From: an uncultured Altererythrobacter sp. | GTDB lineage: Bacteria > Pseudomonadota > Alphaproteobacteria > Sphingomonadales > Sphingomonadaceae | Assembly: GCA_913056125.1 (NCBI GenBank) | Contig: CAJXNC010000014.1 | Span: 1 to 64,000 of the forward strand | Length of the DNA: 64,000 nucleotides | Direction of reading: 5' to 3' | Shown here: positions 53,501-62,016 of the stretch, one piece after another | How positions within the stretch are numbered: the stretch's first letter is position 1 | Layout: each line of letters starts with the position of its first letter | Notes under the pieces: model-generated | What the model was told of the DNA's origin: nothing | The model's input: the letters and a program-made list of their open reading frames with translations, nothing else | The model's database searches: none | Made by a program: the position numbers and the translations under genes

Positions 53501-53547
53501 GCGGTGACCATTGGCCCTCCCAACGGGCGAGGCCGGACGGTCACCGC
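53501..53547. repeat. Long stem-loop between M13 peptidase and uppP genes
   Basis: GCGGTGACC (53501-53509) and GGTCACCGC (53539-53547) pair over 9 bases and enclose a second GGCC..GGCC stem. It may end the M13 transcript or lie in the uppP leader (both on the minus strand). No T-run. Confidence 0.5.
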
Positions 53548-53597
53548 CTCCACTTACACAGGCGGCAAGTCAAGCCTGCCGCGCCGCATTGCGGCAA

Positions 53598-55706
53598 TTA
53601 CCAGATCGAGACGCGCTCTTCGGGCGGCAGGTAAAGCGGATCCTCGGGGCCGACATCGAATGCCTCATACCAGGCATCGACATGGCGCACGGCATTGTTG
53701 AGGCGGAATTGCTCCGGAGGATGGCTGGCGGACACCATCTGCGCCCGCTTTGCTTCGGGACGTTGCATTGCCCGCCAGATTTGCGCGAATCCCAGGAAGA
53801 AGCGCTGGTCGCCGGTCAGCCCGTCGATCACCGGGGCCTCCTCGCCATTCAGCGACATGCGGTAGGCGCGATAGGCCATTTGCAGGCCGACCACGTCGCC
53901 CAGCGTCTCGCCCATGGACTGTCCGGCGCGGAGACAAACATCGCCATCGTCGGTGCAATAGGACTCGAGAAGGGGAGCCAGCTTGGCGGTTTCCGCGCGG
54001 AAGCCTTCGCGATCGGTGTCGGTCCACCAGTTGCGCAGCGTGCCCGTGGAATCGTAGCGCGACCCGCTATCGTCATAGCCATGGCCCATTTCGTGGCCGA
54101 TTACCGCGCCGATACCGCCGTAATTGACCGCGCTCTCGGCCTCGAAATTGAAGAAGGGCGGCTGCAGGATCGCTGCAGGGAACACCACCTGGTTGAAGAC
54201 CGGCGAATAATAGGCATTCACCGTCTGCGGCAGCATGCCCCATTCGGTCTTGTCGACCGGCTGGCCAAGACGGGACAGCGAATCCCGCTGGTTCCAGGCG
54301 ATCGCGCTGATGCGATTGGCAAGCGGCGTATCGGCAGCAACCTCGAGCCCGTCATAGGTCTCGAATTCCACCGGGTGGCCGATCATCGGCATGAAGCTGG
54401 CGAGCTTGGCGCGCGCCTCCGCCACCGTCTCCGGCGTCATCCAGTCGTTTTCGTCGAGGAAACTGCCCATGGCGCGCTGGAGGTTGGCGACCAGCGCATC
54501 CATCTGCTCCTTCGCCTGCGGCGGATAATAGCGATCGACATAGAGCGAACCGAGCTGCTCGCCGAGCAGGCTCTCTACCTCGGAAATCGAACGTTTCCAG
54601 CGCGGCTGCTGTTCGTCACGACCGCTAATGGTCTGGCCGAAAAAGGCGAAATTGGCATCGTCGATCTCGCTCGGCAGGACCGGCGCAAAGCTCGAAAGCA
54701 TGCGCACTGCCATGTAGGCCTTGAGATTGGCGAGCGGGGTTTCGTTGAGCAATTCCATCATCGCCGGCAGGCCGCCGCCCATCAGCGCCATCTGTTCCGG
54801 GGTCAGGCCAAGCTCCTCGATCTCCTCCTCGGTCGGCAGGATCTGCCCGGCGATAAAGGCGTCCTGATCGGCGAAGCCGCCGCTTTCGAGCAGGGTCTGC
54901 ATGGGGAAATCGGGAACGAGGGCGAGCAGTTCCTCGCGCGTGAGCCGGTTGTAGGTCAGCTCCGGGATGCGGAACATTTGGCCGTCCCATTCAAGCTCGG
55001 CCACGCGATGTTCGAAGGCATAGACATGGCGCGCAGCCTCTGCCGGATCGGCATAGCCGGCCTTGTCCAGCATGAAGGTGAGGAACTCCATATAGGCCGC
55101 CCGGATTTCCAGGTTTTCCTCGTTGTCGACCAGGTAATAGTCGCGATTGGGCAGGCCCATGCCGCTGAAACCGACCGAGACGACATAGGCGTTGGGATCG
55201 CGGCGATCGACCGTCACACCTGCGGAAACCAGCGCGGGAAAGCCGGGCCGCTCGAACATGTGGACCAGCGTTTCAAGGTCGGGCGCAGCATAGATCTCGG
55301 CGAGATAGGGATAGATCGGGGCCATGCCCGCTTCGTCGATCGCATCAACATCAAAGAAGGCGTTATAGGCATCGACGATACGCCGCGCGGTGGTGCCGGG
55401 GGCCGGATCGCTGGCAACAAGGTCCCGCACCAGCACTTCGACATCGTGGGTCGATTTCTCGGCCAGCATGTCGAAGGCGCCATAACGCGACCGGTCTGCC
55501 GGCATTTCGTTCTCGGAGACCCATTTGCCGTTCACATAGGCGTCGAAATCCGCACCCGGGTCGATCGCGGGGTCGAGCATTTCGGTGTTCACACCCCAGC
55601 TGCCGAACGACATGGTCGGCGCGCTATTCTCCTCCTGCGCGATGACGGGTGACGACAGGGCAAGCGCCATGACGGAAACGGAAGTGACAAGCAGTTTGCG
55701 GATCAT
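53598..55706 (-). CDS. Secreted M13 family metallopeptidase (neprilysin/PepO-like)
   Basis: 702 residues from ATG 55706, which starts a signal peptide (MIRKLLVTSVSVMALALSSP, cut near VIAQE). Catalytic HEMGH lies in GAVIGHEMGHGYDD, with GETLGDVVGL supplying the third zinc ligand and NAYYSP binding substrate. M13 enzymes cleave peptides on the N side of hydrophobic residues. Periplasmic or extracellular. Alone, with 187 bases to the ABC transporter gene end. Confidence 0.93.
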   Translation of the reverse strand: MIRKLLVTSVSVMALALSSPVIAQEENSAPTMSFGSWGVNTEMLDPAIDPGADFDAYVNGKWVSENEMPADRSRYGAFDMLAEKSTHDVEVLVRDLVASDPAPGTTARRIVDAYNAFFDVDAIDEAGMAPIYPYLAEIYAAPDLETLVHMFERPGFPALVSAGVTVDRRDPNAYVVSVGFSGMGLPNRDYYLVDNEENLEIRAAYMEFLTFMLDKAGYADPAEAARHVYAFEHRVAELEWDGQMFRIPELTYNRLTREELLALVPDFPMQTLLESGGFADQDAFIAGQILPTEEEIEELGLTPEQMALMGGGLPAMMELLNETPLANLKAYMAVRMLSSFAPVLPSEIDDANFAFFGQTISGRDEQQPRWKRSISEVESLLGEQLGSLYVDRYYPPQAKEQMDALVANLQRAMGSFLDENDWMTPETVAEARAKLASFMPMIGHPVEFETYDGLEVAADTPLANRISAIAWNQRDSLSRLGQPVDKTEWGMLPQTVNAYYSPVFNQVVFPAAILQPPFFNFEAESAVNYGGIGAVIGHEMGHGYDDSGSRYDSTGTLRNWWTDTDREGFRAETAKLAPLLESYCTDDGDVCLRAGQSMGETLGDVVGLQMAYRAYRMSLNGEEAPVIDGLTGDQRFFLGFAQIWRAMQRPEAKRAQMVSASHPPEQFRLNNAVRHVDAWYEAFDVGPEDPLYLPPEERVSIW

Positions 55707-55893
55707 TTGTTCAAGGCCTCGTTCGACAGTCCCTGTGCCGGCGCGCGGCACACGAGGTTCAAGTGGTTGGAGCAACCGGTCTAGCGCCCCGCCCGCAAGG
55801 GCGAAGACGTTTGTCGGTTTCACATGTTACTTCGTCGATTAACGAGGCCTTATGGGTGACGCAAGCCGCCCGTTTACGCCTGCTGAGCGGTAT

Positions 55894-57690
55894 TCAGGCG
55901 GCGGGCTGGTCGTCGAATTGCAGCGCTGCCAGACGGGCGTAAAGGCCGCCCTTTCCGGTCAGGCTGGCATGATCGCCCTGCTCGACGATCCGGCCGTCTT
56001 CCATCACCACGATGCGGTCCGCCGCACGTACCGTGGCCAGACGGTGGGCGATGACCAGCGTCGTGCGATTTTCCATCAAATGGTCGAGCGCCTGCTGTAC
56101 CAGCCGCTCGCTCTCGGCATCGAGCGCACTGGTCGCCTCGTCGAGCAGCAGGATCGGCGCATCGCGCAGCAGCGCACGGGCAATCGCCACGCGCTGACGC
56201 TGGCCGCCGGACAGGCGTGCCCCGCCCTCGCCAAGGAAAGTATCGAGGCCTTCGGGCAGGTCGCGCAGGAACTGTTCGGCATTGGCGGCGCGGGCCGCTT
56301 CCCAGATCGCCTCCTCGCTCGCTCCCCAGGCGCCGTAGCGGAGGTTGTCGCGCGCGCTGGCGGCAAACAATATGCCCTCCTGCGGCACCAGCGCCATGCG
56401 ACGACGGATATCTGCGGGATCGGCCTGGGTCAGCGGGACACCATCCAGCTTGATGGTGCCGCTGGCAGGATCGTAGAAGCGCTCGGCCAGCTGGAATATG
56501 GTCGATTTGCCAGCTCCCGACGGGCCGACAATGGCCACCGTCTCGCCAGGCTCCACTGTCAGGTTGAAATCGGCAATCGCCATCTCGTTGGGCCGCGTGG
56601 GATAGGAAAAGGTGACACCCTGGAAAGCAAGGCTGCCGCGCGGCGGTTCAGGCAGCGCCTGCGGACGCGCGGGCGGCGCGATCTCCGGTTCCACTTCGAG
56701 CAATTCGTGCAAGCGGCTGGCGGCGCCTGCACCGCGCAGCAAGTCACCATAGACCTCGGTCAGGGCGCCGAAACCGCCCGCCGTGATCATCCCGCCGGCC
56801 ACGAAGGAGGTAATCGTGCCGCCGGTTATCGTCCCTGTGCTGACCATGATGGCGCCGCGCCACAGCAGCAGGGTGATCGCGCCGAAGATCAGCGTCATGA
56901 CCACTGCGGTCATGACCGCGCGAATCAGGATCCGCCTCTTGGCGACGGTAAAAGTCTGCTCCACAGCTTCGTGGAACCGGCCAGCCTCGCGCTTTTCCTG
57001 GTTGAAGCCTTGCACGATCTTCATCGCGGACAGGATTTCCGTGGTGATCCCGCCGACATCGGCAACGCGATCCTGGCTGGTCCGGCTGACATTGCGCAAC
57101 CGCCGGCCGAATACGGCGATCGGGATGATCACAACCGGAATACCGGCCAGCAACCACACGGTAAGCTGCGGGGCGAGCCAGAAGAGGTAGCCGGTTCCCA
57201 GCACCGCCATGATTGCATTGCGCAGCGCGACCGAAACCGTGGTGCCCACGACTGTTTCGATAATCGCCGTGTCCGATGTCATCCGGCTGGAGATTTCCTT
57301 GGGGCTGTTCTCCTCGAAAAAGGACGGGGAGAGCCGCAGCAAATTGGCATAAACCTTGTCGCGGATATCGGCGACGACCCGCTCGCCCAGCCAGCTGACG
57401 AAATAGAACCGCACGGCCGTGCCGAAGCCCAGCACACCCACCAGCAGGAGCAGGTAGCGGAACCAGCGATCGATATCCCCGTCTCCGCCGAAGCCGCGAT
57501 CGACCACCAGCTTGAGGCCGTAAGGGATGGCCAATGACATCACCGAAGCGGTGACCAGCAGGGCAATGGCCGCCAGCGCGATCTGCAGCGGATATTTTCT
57601 CGCCTCGCGATAGATCATCGCCAGCGGACGAAGGTTCTTGGCCTTCTGCGGCTCGCTCGATGTGCTCAAAGTTTCCTGGGGGGCAGCCAT
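55894..57690 (-). CDS. ABC exporter, fused membrane and ATPase domains
   Basis: 598 residues from ATG 57690. Six membrane segments (about 40-320), then the ATPase with Walker A GPSGAGKS, signature LSGGQRQRVA, Walker B LLLDEATSALD and a switch His. It is a half-transporter of the ABCB/MsbA-like class that works as a homodimer, exporting lipid or drug-like molecules. Divergent from the PHA depolymerase gene. Confidence 0.93.
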   Translation of the reverse strand: MAAPQETLSTSSEPQKAKNLRPLAMIYREARKYPLQIALAAIALLVTASVMSLAIPYGLKLVVDRGFGGDGDIDRWFRYLLLLVGVLGFGTAVRFYFVSWLGERVVADIRDKVYANLLRLSPSFFEENSPKEISSRMTSDTAIIETVVGTTVSVALRNAIMAVLGTGYLFWLAPQLTVWLLAGIPVVIIPIAVFGRRLRNVSRTSQDRVADVGGITTEILSAMKIVQGFNQEKREAGRFHEAVEQTFTVAKRRILIRAVMTAVVMTLIFGAITLLLWRGAIMVSTGTITGGTITSFVAGGMITAGGFGALTEVYGDLLRGAGAASRLHELLEVEPEIAPPARPQALPEPPRGSLAFQGVTFSYPTRPNEMAIADFNLTVEPGETVAIVGPSGAGKSTIFQLAERFYDPASGTIKLDGVPLTQADPADIRRRMALVPQEGILFAASARDNLRYGAWGASEEAIWEAARAANAEQFLRDLPEGLDTFLGEGGARLSGGQRQRVAIARALLRDAPILLLDEATSALDAESERLVQQALDHLMENRTTLVIAHRLATVRAADRIVVMEDGRIVEQGDHASLTGKGGLYARLAALQFDDQPAA

Positions 57691-57787
57691 GTTGCTTGGC
57701 GGGCTAGCCCAAAGGTCGGCGCATTTGAAGCACGCTTTGCGCAATCGCCATTGTCCAAGGCAACAATTGCCCCAGAAAATTCCTTTT

Positions 57788-57800
57788 GTTGCACTGCAAC
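57788..57800. promoter_or_regulatory. PhaR-like palindrome upstream of PHA depolymerase
   Basis: GTTGCA and TGCAAC flank one base, preceded by TTTT. TGC-rich palindromes of this type are bound by the PHA regulator PhaR in related bacteria. It lies 101 bases before the phaZ ATG, in the divergent region with the ABC exporter. Confidence 0.45.
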
Positions 57801-57901
57801 ATCGCCTATTAGGAGTCGGCGCACCAGGATTGAAACCACCTGGATGGCCCTCTAGGTAGCCCGCTGAAGGGGCCGGAAGGGTCCGCTCAGAAGGGACGCA
57901 A

Positions 57902-59125
57902 ATGCTCTATTCCGCCTATGAAATGCAGCGCTCGTTCATGACCAGCGCCAGCAATTGGGCGGCCGTGCAGGCGCAGTTGTGGAGCAACCCCTCCCTTCCC
58001 ATCGGCTATTTCGGCATGGGCCCGGCGATCGCCAGCGCGTTCAAGGTCTTTGCCCATATCTACGAGGAGCGCGGCAAGCCGCTCTTCAATATCGACGATG
58101 TCGAAGTGGACGGAAAGACGTACCCCGTTGCCGAAGACGTGGTGCTGGAAAAGCCCTTCGGCGCGCTGCGTCACTTCCGCCGCGAAGGCCTGCCCGATGA
58201 TGCACCCAAGCTGCTGATCGTCGCTCCCATGAGCGGGCACTATGCCACGCTCCTGCGCGGCACGGTGGCACGCATGGTCGAGAACCAGGAGGTGTGGATC
58301 ACCGACTGGGCCGACGCCAAGCATGTCCCGCTCTCGGTCGGCGAGTTCGATCTCGACGACTACATCGATTACCTGATCGAGTTCCTCCGCTTCATCGGTG
58401 AGGACACGCATATGCTGGCCGTGTGCCAGCCTTCGGTCCCGGCCTTCGCTGCATCAGCCGTGATGGGCGCGGACAAGGATCCCTGCCGCCCGTCCTCGCT
58501 GACCATGATGGGCGGCCCGATCGATACGCGCGCCAGCCCGACCAGCGTCAACGATGTGGCGATGGAAAAGCCGCTCAGCTGGTTCGAGAATAATGTCATC
58601 GCCACCGTGCCGCTCAACTATCCCGGCGCGGGCCGCAAGGTCTATCCCGGCTTCCTGCAGCTGGCGGGCTTCATCTCGATGAACCTCGAAAGCCACATGA
58701 TGAGCCATTACGAGATGTTCAAGCATCTCACCGTGGGCGATCATGAAAGCGCCGATGCGACCAAGAAGTTTTACGACGAATATCTCTCGGTCTGCGACAT
58801 GACGGCGGAATTCTACCTGCAGACGATCCACCACGTCTTCCAGGAGCATTCGCTGCCCAAGGGCGAGTTCGTCCATCGCGGCAAGGCGATCGATCCCGAT
58901 GCGATCCGCGATACCGCGCTGTTGGCGATCGAAGGCGAGCGGGACGATATTTCGGGCATAGGCCAGACCAAGGCCGCGCTCGACCTTGCCGAACACCTGC
59001 CCGATGCAAAGAAGAAATACCTGCTGGCCGAGGAAGTCGGCCATTACGGCATCTTCAATGGTTCGAAATGGCGCGGGCGGATCGCCCCGGTCGTGGAGGA
59101 CTGGTTGCGGGCCAATTCGCGCTAG
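57902..59125 (+). CDS. phaZ: Intracellular polyhydroxyalkanoate depolymerase
   Basis: 407 residues, no signal peptide. MLYSAYEMQRSFMTSASNWA entry, the nucleophile Cys in LAVCQPSVPA (lipase-box equivalent), Asp in GERDDISG and His in VGHYGIFNG, matching the intracellular PhaZ family. It mobilises stored polyhydroxybutyrate from granules. A PhaR-like palindrome lies upstream. It converges with the ligase gene, 16 bases apart. Confidence 0.93.
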   Translation: MLYSAYEMQRSFMTSASNWAAVQAQLWSNPSLPIGYFGMGPAIASAFKVFAHIYEERGKPLFNIDDVEVDGKTYPVAEDVVLEKPFGALRHFRREGLPDDAPKLLIVAPMSGHYATLLRGTVARMVENQEVWITDWADAKHVPLSVGEFDLDDYIDYLIEFLRFIGEDTHMLAVCQPSVPAFAASAVMGADKDPCRPSSLTMMGGPIDTRASPTSVNDVAMEKPLSWFENNVIATVPLNYPGAGRKVYPGFLQLAGFISMNLESHMMSHYEMFKHLTVGDHESADATKKFYDEYLSVCDMTAEFYLQTIHHVFQEHSLPKGEFVHRGKAIDPDAIRDTALLAIEGERDDISGIGQTKAALDLAEHLPDAKKKYLLAEEVGHYGIFNGSKWRGRIAPVVEDWLRANSR

Positions 59126-59141
59126 GCAAAGGGCCTGGCGC

Positions 59142-60509
59142 TCAGGCCTCTGCAGGCTTGGGTACTTCGCTGCCGGGCCTTGTGAAACGCGCCTTTGCAG
59201 GCTTCGCTTCGACCCGCTGGATATAGCTCCACAGCCCGCATTGCAGGCCCACCAGCATGAAGATGAAGGGCTGGTAGGCAATGCCCACGAAGGCCGCACC
59301 GACGAGATAGGTAAGCTGCGCCTGCTGCAACGCCGTCGCCATGCCGTATTGCCAGCTCTTGCGCCCGTTCTCGCGCTTGGCGAAGCGCCAGCGAATGCGC
59401 TCCATCTGCCAGGCGCCGAGTGCGTGCAGCCACAGGAAGATGATCAGGCCCGGCCAGCCCTGCTCGCCAAGCATCTCGAAATAGGATGAGTGATAGGCGC
59501 GCGCCTCTTCGGTCACCTCGGTATAGTCGCGCATGACATTGCCGCCGACTTCGGTGGTCTCGATCGTGTGATAGGTGAAGCTGTTGGCGCGATAGGCATC
59601 GAAGCCGCCGCCCAGCGGGTTGCGCGCGGCATAGTCCAGCGTCCAGCTCCACACGGCGAGGCGGGTGGAGGCGGACTGGTCGCTCTGGTGATTGGTGATC
59701 GTCCCCATCCGGTCGAGATAGCTCTGCGGCAGGAAGGGGATCGCCGCGATCAGCGCGAGCCCGGCAAAACCGGCATAGACGAATTTGTATTTCACCGAAC
59801 GCAGCATGAAGGCGCCAAGGAAGGCGATGCATACCAAGCCCGTGCGCGCCGAGGTGCCGATCGGGATCAGCAGGCAGGCAAACACGAAGGCACCGGCAAA
59901 GGTCCAGACCTTCCACTCCGGTTTGAAGATCGTACCGTGCCGCGCCAGCCACAGGATCAGCGGGATGGTCGCGATGGCTGCGGTGGAGATGATTGAGCCT
60001 TCGTAGAGCCCTGCATTCTCGTCCACCAGCAGCGAGAGCGTGCCGTAGCCGCCACCGCCCAGAACGGTCTTCATCGCGCCATTGATGACGATGGCACCCA
60101 CAGCCAGCGCCATGACGAGGGCGGCAGCTTCGAGCCGCAGCTTGGTACGCAGCGTCAGCGGCAGGAAGGCGGCAAAGATCATCGCTTTCCACACCCAGTC
60201 CCATTTGACCTGCGCGGCCTCGGGGAACTGCGCCATCAGCGTGGTCATCGCGCAATAGGCCAGCAGCAGCAGAATCAGCCCCTGGCGGAAGGTGAAGCGC
60301 GAACCTTGCTTGCTGTCGAGCAGCAGCCAGCCGCAAAAAGCCGCGGCGAATGCCATAAGCGAAAGCGGAAGCGACTGGATGATCCCCCAGCCGACTTTCT
60401 GCGGGGCGACGATGTCGACATAGATGTAGAGCAGCACCCAGATGAAGGGTCGCTTGAGGCCCATCAGCAGGAGCAGGCCGAAAAAGCCGATCAGGGCGAG
60501 GTCAAGCAT
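59142..60509 (-). CDS. O-antigen-ligase-type protein, putative exosortase-A-associated O-glycosylation ligase
   Basis: 455 residues with about 10-12 membrane segments. The N-terminal region (RPFIWVLLYIYVDIVAPQK) is the DUF5935-like entry, then a Wzy_C loop domain (about 200-370) with NPLGGGFDAYR and a large periplasmic loop around the AYHSSYFEMLGEQG block, as in ligases of exosortase-A loci. It would attach or polymerise a polysaccharide on the periplasmic side. The next genes upstream belong to the same type of locus. Confidence 0.78.
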   Translation of the reverse strand: MLDLALIGFFGLLLLMGLKRPFIWVLLYIYVDIVAPQKVGWGIIQSLPLSLMAFAAAFCGWLLLDSKQGSRFTFRQGLILLLLAYCAMTTLMAQFPEAAQVKWDWVWKAMIFAAFLPLTLRTKLRLEAAALVMALAVGAIVINGAMKTVLGGGGYGTLSLLVDENAGLYEGSIISTAAIATIPLILWLARHGTIFKPEWKVWTFAGAFVFACLLIPIGTSARTGLVCIAFLGAFMLRSVKYKFVYAGFAGLALIAAIPFLPQSYLDRMGTITNHQSDQSASTRLAVWSWTLDYAARNPLGGGFDAYRANSFTYHTIETTEVGGNVMRDYTEVTEEARAYHSSYFEMLGEQGWPGLIIFLWLHALGAWQMERIRWRFAKRENGRKSWQYGMATALQQAQLTYLVGAAFVGIAYQPFIFMLVGLQCGLWSYIQRVEAKPAKARFTRPGSEVPKPAEA

Positions 60510-60512
60510 GGC

Positions 60513-60659
60513 TCAGCGCCCTTCTGGACCCTTTGGGCTCTGTTCTGCCTCGCCTGGAACAGGCAAATCCTCGCGATCGAGATTGTCGCGCCAGAGCAGG
60601 CGAAATGCCGCCAGCGCAATCAGGCCGTGCGTCAGGGCAATGGTGAAATAGTCGATCAC
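60513..60659 (-). CDS. Small 48-residue membrane-type protein, GTG start
   Basis: Too short for usual gene finders. GTG 60659, one N-terminal hydrophobic stretch (IDYFTIALTHGLIALAAF), then basic LLWRDN and an acidic, Pro-rich tail ending in GPEGR. The stop lies 4 bases from the ATG of the ligase, which supports a real coupled gene. Function unknown; a small partner or anchor of the ligase is possible. Confidence 0.55.
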   Translation of the reverse strand: MIDYFTIALTHGLIALAAFRLLWRDNLDREDLPVPGEAEQSPKGPEGR

Positions 60660-60742
60660 AGGTGCATTTCCGCCAGTTTGAAATGGCCCTAGCGCAGAGA
60701 AATTGACGCGCCGTTAAGGTTGTCGTGGCAGGGATTCCGCGC

Positions 60743-61972
60743 ATGACACGGGTACTGCACGTCCTCGATCACTCTCTGCCGCTACACAGCGGATACACGT
60801 TTCGCACGCGTGCCATCCTGCGCGCCCAGCAAGCCCTGGGATGGGAGGTGCGCGGCATTACCGGCCAGCGTCACAGTGCCGAAGGTCCGGATACCGAGAT
60901 CGTTGACGGCCTCACCTTCCACCGCACGCCGGGTGAAGCCTCGGGCCCAGCGGGCTTGCGCGAATGGCGCGAGATCGGCGCGCTGGCCGATGCGATTGGC
61001 AAGCTGGCGCAGGAATGGCGCCCCGATATCCTCCACGCTCACTCGCCCGCCCTCGACGGCATGGCTGCAATCCGCGCCGGGCGCCGCCTCGGCATTCCCG
61101 TGGTCTACGAGATCCGCGCCTTCTGGGAAGATGCCGCCGTGGGCAACGGCACGGGCCGCGAGAATTCGATCAAGTATCGCCTGACGCGCGAGCTGGAAAA
61201 CCACGTGGTGCGTGAGGCATCTCACGTGGTGACGATTTGCGAAGGACTGCGGAAGGACCTCGTCGCGCGCGGTTTCGACCCACAAAAGATCTCGATCATG
61301 CCAAATGGCGTCGACCTGGAGATGTTCGGCAATCCCGTTCCGCGCGATCCCGCGCTCGCAGAGAGGCTCGGTCTCGGCGATGGTCCGGTGATCGGCTTCA
61401 TCGGCAGCTTCTACGACTACGAAGGGCTCGACGATTTGATCGCCTGCATGCCCATGCTTATCGAGCGCCATGCCGATGCGCGGCTGCTGCTCGTTGGCGG
61501 GGGACCGATGGCAGATGGGCTGGCCGCACAGGCCAAGGCCTCTCCTGCCGCCCATGCGATCTGCTTCGCCGGCCGCGTGCCGCATTCCGAAGTCGAGAAC
61601 TATTACGCGTTGACAGACATCCTGGCCTATCCGCGCAAGGCCAGCCGCCTGACCGACCTCGTCACGCCCCTTAAGCCGCTCGAGGCCATGGCGCAGGGCA
61701 AGCTCGTCGCCGCGAGCAATGTCGGCGGGCACCGCGAGCTGGTGAGTGATGGCGAGACCGGCACATTGTTTAACGCCGACGATCCGGCCGCATGCGCAAA
61801 GGCCCTGGCCGATTTACTTGACAGGCGCGACGATTGGGACGCCATGCGCGAGGCGGCAAGGCGCCACGTGGCAGAGAACCACGACTGGGCGCGCAATATT
61901 CAACGTTATCAGCTCGTTTACCAAACGCTGTTACCAACCAGTCCGATTGGCCGAGTTCGTGCCGCCGCCTGA
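60743..61972 (+). CDS. Family 4 glycosyltransferase of exosortase-A loci
   Basis: 409 residues from ATG 60743 (GTG 60725 possible). GT-B fold: LHVLDHSLPLHSGYTFRT (acceptor loop), HAHSPALDG, and the donor site MPNGVDLEMF, VGGGPM, and TPLKPLEAMAQGK near residue 320. The entry is like the PEP-CTERM/exosortase-A-associated glycosyltransferases. It transfers a sugar in the cytoplasm. Divergent from the small ORF and ligase. Confidence 0.8.
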   Translation: MTRVLHVLDHSLPLHSGYTFRTRAILRAQQALGWEVRGITGQRHSAEGPDTEIVDGLTFHRTPGEASGPAGLREWREIGALADAIGKLAQEWRPDILHAHSPALDGMAAIRAGRRLGIPVVYEIRAFWEDAAVGNGTGRENSIKYRLTRELENHVVREASHVVTICEGLRKDLVARGFDPQKISIMPNGVDLEMFGNPVPRDPALAERLGLGDGPVIGFIGSFYDYEGLDDLIACMPMLIERHADARLLLVGGGPMADGLAAQAKASPAAHAICFAGRVPHSEVENYYALTDILAYPRKASRLTDLVTPLKPLEAMAQGKLVAASNVGGHRELVSDGETGTLFNADDPAACAKALADLLDRRDDWDAMREAARRHVAENHDWARNIQRYQLVYQTLLPTSPIGRVRAAA

Positions 61973-62016
61973 CAAGCGGACCAAGGCGCAGACGGTGCAG
62001 ATATTGGAATGAGCAA

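Noticed and set aside
53511-55652. 713-codon open frame antisense to the M13 peptidase
   Set aside because: Same reason: the sense strand carries HEMGH and other M13 motifs.
55852-57537. 561-codon open frame antisense to the ABC exporter
   Set aside because: The sense strand holds Walker A, signature and Walker B; the antisense product has no domain.
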